Source of the DNA: Candidatus Aminicenantota bacterium
Lineage (GTDB): Bacteria; Acidobacteriota; B3-B38; Guanabaribacteriales; B3-B38
DNA: 17,530 bases
Assembly: GCA_029880275.1 (NCBI GenBank)
Contig: JAOUOQ010000014.1
Span: forward strand, 1-17,530
Direction of reading: 5' to 3'
Shown: positions 14,308 through 17,530 of the stretch, piece by piece
Layout of the letters: each line of letters starts with the position of its first letter
Position numbering within the stretch: the first letter of the stretch is position 1
The notes under the pieces: generated by a model
What the model was told of the DNA's origin: nothing
The model's database searches: none
The model's input: the letters and a program-made list of their open reading frames with translations, nothing else
Made by a program: the position numbers and the translations under genes

Positions 14308-15627
14308 TCAATAGATATATTCAGCAGCAAAGATTCCGACCACCTTTTGCAGGTTGAGGATCGCCAGGTGGCGGTCGTATCTCAGGCTGGTCAGATTTTT
14401 TCTCGCCCGGTCCAGAGCATTCAGTGCCTGAGAGAGCTCCAGGCTGGTAGCTTCGCCCACCGCAAAGAAACGGGAGACGAGCTGATAGTTCTCCTCTGCC
14501 AGTTGGACCTGCTTCTCCAGGGTCTTCACCGCTTCGGTGAGGCTTTCCAGACCCAGATACGCCTCGGTAACATCCAGTTCAATATCTTTGACCAGCCTGT
14601 CCCGGCTAAGGCGAGCCTGAACCTGCATTGATTTGGCTTCTCGCATCTCCGCTATCCCCAGCCCTCCGTCGAAGATGGGGAGAGCCACATTAATGCCGAT
14701 GCTGGCATATTCCTTCGACGGGAAGAGGGCGTTCTGGCGGAGAAATGAAGCCTGGGTCGATACAGTGGGAATAAATCTCCCTCTGGCATTCCCCATCTCC
14801 ATGTTAGCCAGTCTCTGATTCAGGGAGTTATTCCTTAATTCCAACCGGTTCTGAAGGGCTAATGTGAGCAGCTCGTCCAGACTTCCTTCGGGGATGGGAG
14901 GAGAGGTGGGCTCTGTCAATTGGTAGTCCCCTTCAATTCCCACCAGACTGGAGAGCCTGTCTTTGGCTATTTTTAGCTCGTTCTCCTTCTGGATGAGCTC
15001 TCTGCGGGAGTTAAGCAGGTCGAGCTCAGCTTGCAATACCGCGGTCTTGGTCACTTCTCCCACCCGGAAGCGAGACTGGGCAACCCTGAGCTGTTTTTCT
15101 GCCAGCTCCAGGTACTGGCGGGTCAGCTCCACCTCCTTCTGTGCCTTAATCACGTCATAATACGCCGCCGCCGCAGCCAGCAGAATCCCCTGGCGTGTCA
15201 GCAACAGGTTGTTGCCGGTCATTTCCTTATTTGTCTTGGCACCCTTGTACAGGTTCCAGGAGCGACCGCCATCGAAGAGGAGTACCCCCAGGCTGACGGT
15301 CATAGTGTAGGTGTTCTGGGGCATGATCTCAAAAGGAACGCTATCAAAGGATAACTGGTCCATGAGCGGGGTGAACTCTACACTGCGGTCGTAGTGGGTG
15401 CCCAAGAAATTGAAAGAGAGATGGGGCAGGATGGCAGAGCGAGCCTTGGTTATGGCATGACCCGACTGCTGATATTGCTCCTCGGTTATCTTTATCTCCT
15501 CGTTCATTTTCAGAGCTATGCGGTAGACCTGGCTCAGGGTATATTGCCTTTCCTCCTGCGCCCTCACCGGAAGAGAGAGCCACGACATCATTAAGGAAGC
15601 TATCAGAGGGATGGTTAAAAACCTCAT
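14308..15627 (-). CDS. TolC-family outer-membrane efflux protein
   Basis: Outer-membrane channel of the TolC/OEP family, 439 residues, close to the family norm. The signal peptide is residues 1-23 (LPVRA, then QEE). The two homologous halves each contain the usual helical-barrel heptads: LAEKQLRVAQSRFRVGEVTK in the first and LAEENYQLVSRFFAVGEATS in the second, each preceded by a beta-strand pair (LGVLLFDGG and INVALPIFDGG). The start is ATG 15627, two bases after the tetR stop, with GGAG five bases upstream. It forms the export duct for the adaptor encoded next. Expression is probably controlled by the TetR gene in front through the operator at 16287-16323. Paralog specificity cannot be read from the sequence. 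Confidence 0.94.
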   Translation of the reverse strand: MRFLTIPLIASLMMSWLSLPVRAQEERQYTLSQVYRIALKMNEEIKITEEQYQQSGHAITKARSAILPHLSFNFLGTHYDRSVEFTPLMDQLSFDSVPFEIMPQNTYTMTVSLGVLLFDGGRSWNLYKGAKTNKEMTGNNLLLTRQGILLAAAAAYYDVIKAQKEVELTRQYLELAEKQLRVAQSRFRVGEVTKTAVLQAELDLLNSRRELIQKENELKIAKDRLSSLVGIEGDYQLTEPTSPPIPEGSLDELLTLALQNRLELRNNSLNQRLANMEMGNARGRFIPTVSTQASFLRQNALFPSKEYASIGINVALPIFDGGLGIAEMREAKSMQVQARLSRDRLVKDIELDVTEAYLGLESLTEAVKTLEKQVQLAEENYQLVSRFFAVGEATSLELSQALNALDRARKNLTSLRYDRHLAILNLQKVVGIFAAEYIY

Positions 15628-15629
15628 CT

Positions 15630-16262
15630 CTACTCCGCTCCTTTCTTAAGTAATCCCCTTAAAAATACCCTGTAGATGAGCTTCTCATCCTGGGTGACGG
15701 GATTGGTTGTTTCGTGGATAATGCGATAAAGAATCAGAGAGTTTATCATCTCGGCTAAAAGGTATGCTGCCTTCATCGGCTCAACCTGACAGAAAGTGCC
15801 CTGTTCACACCCCTGTTCTATCACCTGGCTTATCTCGTTGAAATAGGGTTGGTACTTCTCCTTGAGCCTCTCAAAATATTCCTGAGGATGTTCCAGATAA
15901 AGCCCCCCTCTGATGTTCAAGCAGACCTTGAAGAATGCCTTGTGGTCTTCGAAGAACTCCATCTGCGTGGAGACCACATTCCATATCTTCTTCAGGGGGG
16001 GGTGGTCACCCTCCAGTGATTTGTGGATCAAGGATATAAATTCGTTAAGCTTCTCATCAATCGCCTGGAAGAAGAGGTCGGTTTTGTTCTTAAAATACAA
16101 ATAAAGGGTTCCTTTAGAGACACCGGCATTTTGGGCAATTTTGTCCATGGTGGCTTCCTGGAACCCCTCCCGGGCGAAGACCTCCTGGGCCGAGCGGAGT
16201 ATCTCGCGCCGGCGGAATTCAGTGACCACCTCCCTTTTGGTCAAAAGTTTTTCCTCAGCCAT
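15630..16262 (-). CDS. TetR-family transcriptional repressor
   Basis: Cytoplasmic DNA-binding regulator, 210 residues. The N-terminal TetR domain begins near residue 15 (FRRREILRSAQEVFAREGF). The helix-turn-helix is at 37-57 (ATMDKIAQNAGVSKGTLYLYF), followed by KNKTDLFFQAI. The C-terminal ligand-binding domain is helical and has no family-specific signature I can name. The ATG at 16262 has AGAGGAA just upstream. It is the first gene of the tetR-tolC-adaptor unit, so it most likely represses its own operon and is released by a substrate of the efflux system; this is inferred from layout and from the inverted repeat at the promoter. Confidence 0.95.
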   Translation of the reverse strand: MAEEKLLTKREVVTEFRRREILRSAQEVFAREGFQEATMDKIAQNAGVSKGTLYLYFKNKTDLFFQAIDEKLNEFISLIHKSLEGDHPPLKKIWNVVSTQMEFFEDHKAFFKVCLNIRGGLYLEHPQEYFERLKEKYQPYFNEISQVIEQGCEQGTFCQVEPMKAAYLLAEMINSLILYRIIHETTNPVTQDEKLIYRVFLRGLLKKGAE

Positions 16263-16286
16263 ATTTCCTCTCCCTTTCCCTACTAT

Positions 16287-16323
16287 AATGACTATTAAGT
16301 TATTACAATGACCAATTAGTCAT
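16287..16323 (-). promoter_or_regulatory. Candidate TetR operator: repeated AATGAC half sites and near palindrome
   Basis: ATGACCAATTAGTCAT (16308-16323) is a 16-base palindrome with one mismatched base pair. A second copy of the left part, AATGACTATTAAGT (16287-16300), recurs with a 20-base period to AATGACCAATTAGT (16307-16320). The palindrome lies over the predicted transcription start of tetR, the position expected for autorepression. Confidence 0.62.
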
Positions 16324-16325
16324 AT

Positions 16326-16354
16326 ACACTACTCCCTTTATCCCTGTTTGTCAA
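16326..16354 (-). promoter_or_regulatory. Predicted promoter of the tetR-tolC-adaptor operon
   Basis: On the minus strand a perfect -35 TTGACA (16354-16349) is followed after 17 bases by TAGTGT (16331-16326), a weak -10. Transcription would start near 16319, within the palindrome. The weak -10 makes this less sure than the -35 box alone suggests. Confidence 0.5.
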
Positions 16355-16518
16355 GAGAAAATTTATACCCAGAGTCAATTTAATGGTGATAGGGAGAAGC
16401 GGATTGTTTATCATAGCGGAGTATTAGAGAGCCAGACTTTGCTATCTCCAGCCTGAATTAATAGTAATCCTCTCACCCACAGCTCCGGGAAGGTAGGGGG
16501 GGGAAATGATATAAAAGG

Positions 16519-17530
16519 CTAATAGGCTTTGGCAAAGTAGACCCGCTGAGCTGAGGGGCGCCCGCATTTTATGCAGCTCCCATTGACATGGTCAGGCTCC
16601 AGAGGGAGGGCACGGATGGTGGCGGTGGTTTCCTCTTTTATCTTCTGTTCACATTGGGAGTCACCGCACCAGAAGGAGTAGATGAACCCCCCCTTGGTTT
16701 TAATTATCTCCTTGAACTCGTCGTAATCCTCAACAGTATGGGTATTATCCTGGAGGAACTTTTTCGCCTTTTTGAATAAGGTGTTCTGGATTTCCGCAAG
16801 CAGCAGGGGAATCTCTTTTTCCAGGTCTGCGAGGGGAAGGAGCACTCTGTCACCGGTATCTCTGCGGACTGCTACCGCCCTTTTTTCTGCTACCTCCTTC
16901 ATGCCTATTTCCAACCTCAGGGGAACTCCCCTCATCTCCCATTCGCTGAACTTCCATCCGGGCGAGTATATTTCCCGCAGGTCTACCTGAACCCGCAGCT
17001 CAATTCCCTTCAATCGCTTCTCTATTTCCTCTACCAGTGGGAGCACTTTCTTCTGCCAGTTGGCAGCCGGTATGGGGATGATGATGAGCTGAATGGGAGC
17101 TATCTTGGGCGGGAGGATTAAGCCCGAGTCGTCCCCGTGGGTCATTATGATAGCCCCGACAAGGCGGGTGGTGACCCCCCAGGAGGTCTGCCAGGCGTAT
17201 TTCATCTTCTGGTCTTTGTCTTCAAACTTGATATCGAAGGCTTTGGCAAAGTGTTGTCCCAGGTGATGGGATGTGCCCGCCTGGAGCGCTTTCCCGTCGG
17301 TCATCAGGGCTTCGACGGCATAGGTCTTCAGGGCACCGGCGAACTTCTCGCTTTCGGTCTTAAGCCCGGCGATGAGCGGGATGGCGAGGTCGTTCTCAAT
17401 GAAATCACGATAGACCTCGAGTATCATTAAGGTCTCCTCTTCGGCTTCCTTCTCGGTGGCGTGCACGGTATGTCCCTCCTGCCAGAGGAACTCTCTGGTT
17501 CGCAGGAAGGGACGGGTTTCCTTCTCCCAG
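16519..17530 (-). CDS. proS: Prolyl-tRNA synthetase, archaeal/eukaryote-like type (partial, N-terminus outside window)
   Basis: C-terminal 336 residues of cytoplasmic prolyl-tRNA synthetase, which charges tRNA-Pro. The frame is open to the window edge; GTG at 17466 is an internal Val codon. Class II motif 2 is visible as RPFLRTREFLWQEGHTVHAT. Motif 3 is GAIIMTHGDDSGLILPP. The anticodon-binding domain follows (IQLIIIPIPAANW onward). The C-terminal zinc-type domain carries four cysteines, WCGDSQCEQ and CIKCG, and ends in the conserved YFAKAY with a terminal Tyr. This is the ProS type 3 arrangement (no INS editing domain between motifs 2 and 3, extra C-terminal domain), found in Archaea, eukaryotes and a subset of bacteria. 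It is not followed by a clear terminator; a run of eight G/C pairs lies 16 bases past the stop. Confidence 0.96.
   Translation of the reverse strand, partial: WEKETRPFLRTREFLWQEGHTVHATEKEAEEETLMILEVYRDFIENDLAIPLIAGLKTESEKFAGALKTYAVEALMTDGKALQAGTSHHLGQHFAKAFDIKFEDKDQKMKYAWQTSWGVTTRLVGAIIMTHGDDSGLILPPKIAPIQLIIIPIPAANWQKKVLPLVEEIEKRLKGIELRVQVDLREIYSPGWKFSEWEMRGVPLRLEIGMKEVAEKRAVAVRRDTGDRVLLPLADLEKEIPLLLAEIQNTLFKKAKKFLQDNTHTVEDYDEFKEIIKTKGGFIYSFWCGDSQCEQKIKEETTATIRALPLEPDHVNGSCIKCGRPSAQRVYFAKAY

Noticed and set aside
16355..16518. Small gene or RNA in the tetR-proS gap
   Set aside because: No open frame with a ribosome site, no tRNA-like fold and no clear repeat apart from an 8-base G run (16496-16503).
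16519..17466. Complete 315-residue protein starting at 17466
   Set aside because: The frame continues to the window edge and upstream codons encode ProS motif 2, so this is a partial ProS with an internal GTG.

Overview
The window looks like a chromosomal segment of a diderm (Gram-negative-type) bacterium. It encodes a TolC-like outer-membrane protein, a periplasmic HtrA protease, a periplasmic adaptor protein and an exported TPR protein. I cannot place the lineage. The archaeal/eukaryote-like prolyl-tRNA synthetase, the 2-phosphoglycerate kinase and the MglA/MglB pair fit an uncultured or thermophile-related group, but that is inference. Genes are dense, often overlap by 8-14 bases, and mostly have good Shine-Dalgarno sites. 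I see no insertion sequence, prophage, CRISPR array, tRNA or rRNA.

Layout: (1) 1-1051, minus strand: the polarity GTPase MglA (cut by the window edge) preceded by its partner MglB, with a promoter in front. (2) 1255-3630, minus strand: a membrane-anchored HtrA/DegP-type protease followed by a PHP-domain phosphoesterase whose only sensible start codon is ATC, all behind a strong sigma70-like promoter. (3) 3726-6546, plus strand: a phosphate cluster of Na+/phosphate cotransporter, a separate overlapping PhoU-domain protein and a short Ppx/GppA polyphosphatase. (4) 6625-9207, plus strand: its own promoter, a 2-phosphoglycerate kinase with two tandem ATP-cones, and a degenerate receiver-PATAN protein that has Glu in place of the phospho-acceptor Asp. 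(5) 9253-13124, minus strand: GT39-like membrane glycosyltransferase, LPG-synthase-TM/flippase-like protein and exported TPR protein, all overlapping. (6) 13181-16354, minus strand: TetR repressor, TolC-like protein and RND-type adaptor, with an operator-promoter in front and no RND pump gene. (7) 16519-17530, minus strand: the C-terminal part of an archaeal-type ProS.

How they may work together: region 3 is a phosphate uptake and polyphosphate turnover unit. The kinase next to it makes 2,3-bisphosphoglycerate in the archaeal family, so regions 3 and 4 may both concern phosphate or energy status. The receiver-PATAN protein made with the kinase belongs to a domain class often seen with Mgl-type polarity systems, and an mglBA pair lies 7 kb away; this link is inference. 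Region 5 looks like an envelope glycolipid or polymer module. Region 6 is a self-regulated efflux/export operon that must borrow its inner-membrane pump from elsewhere.
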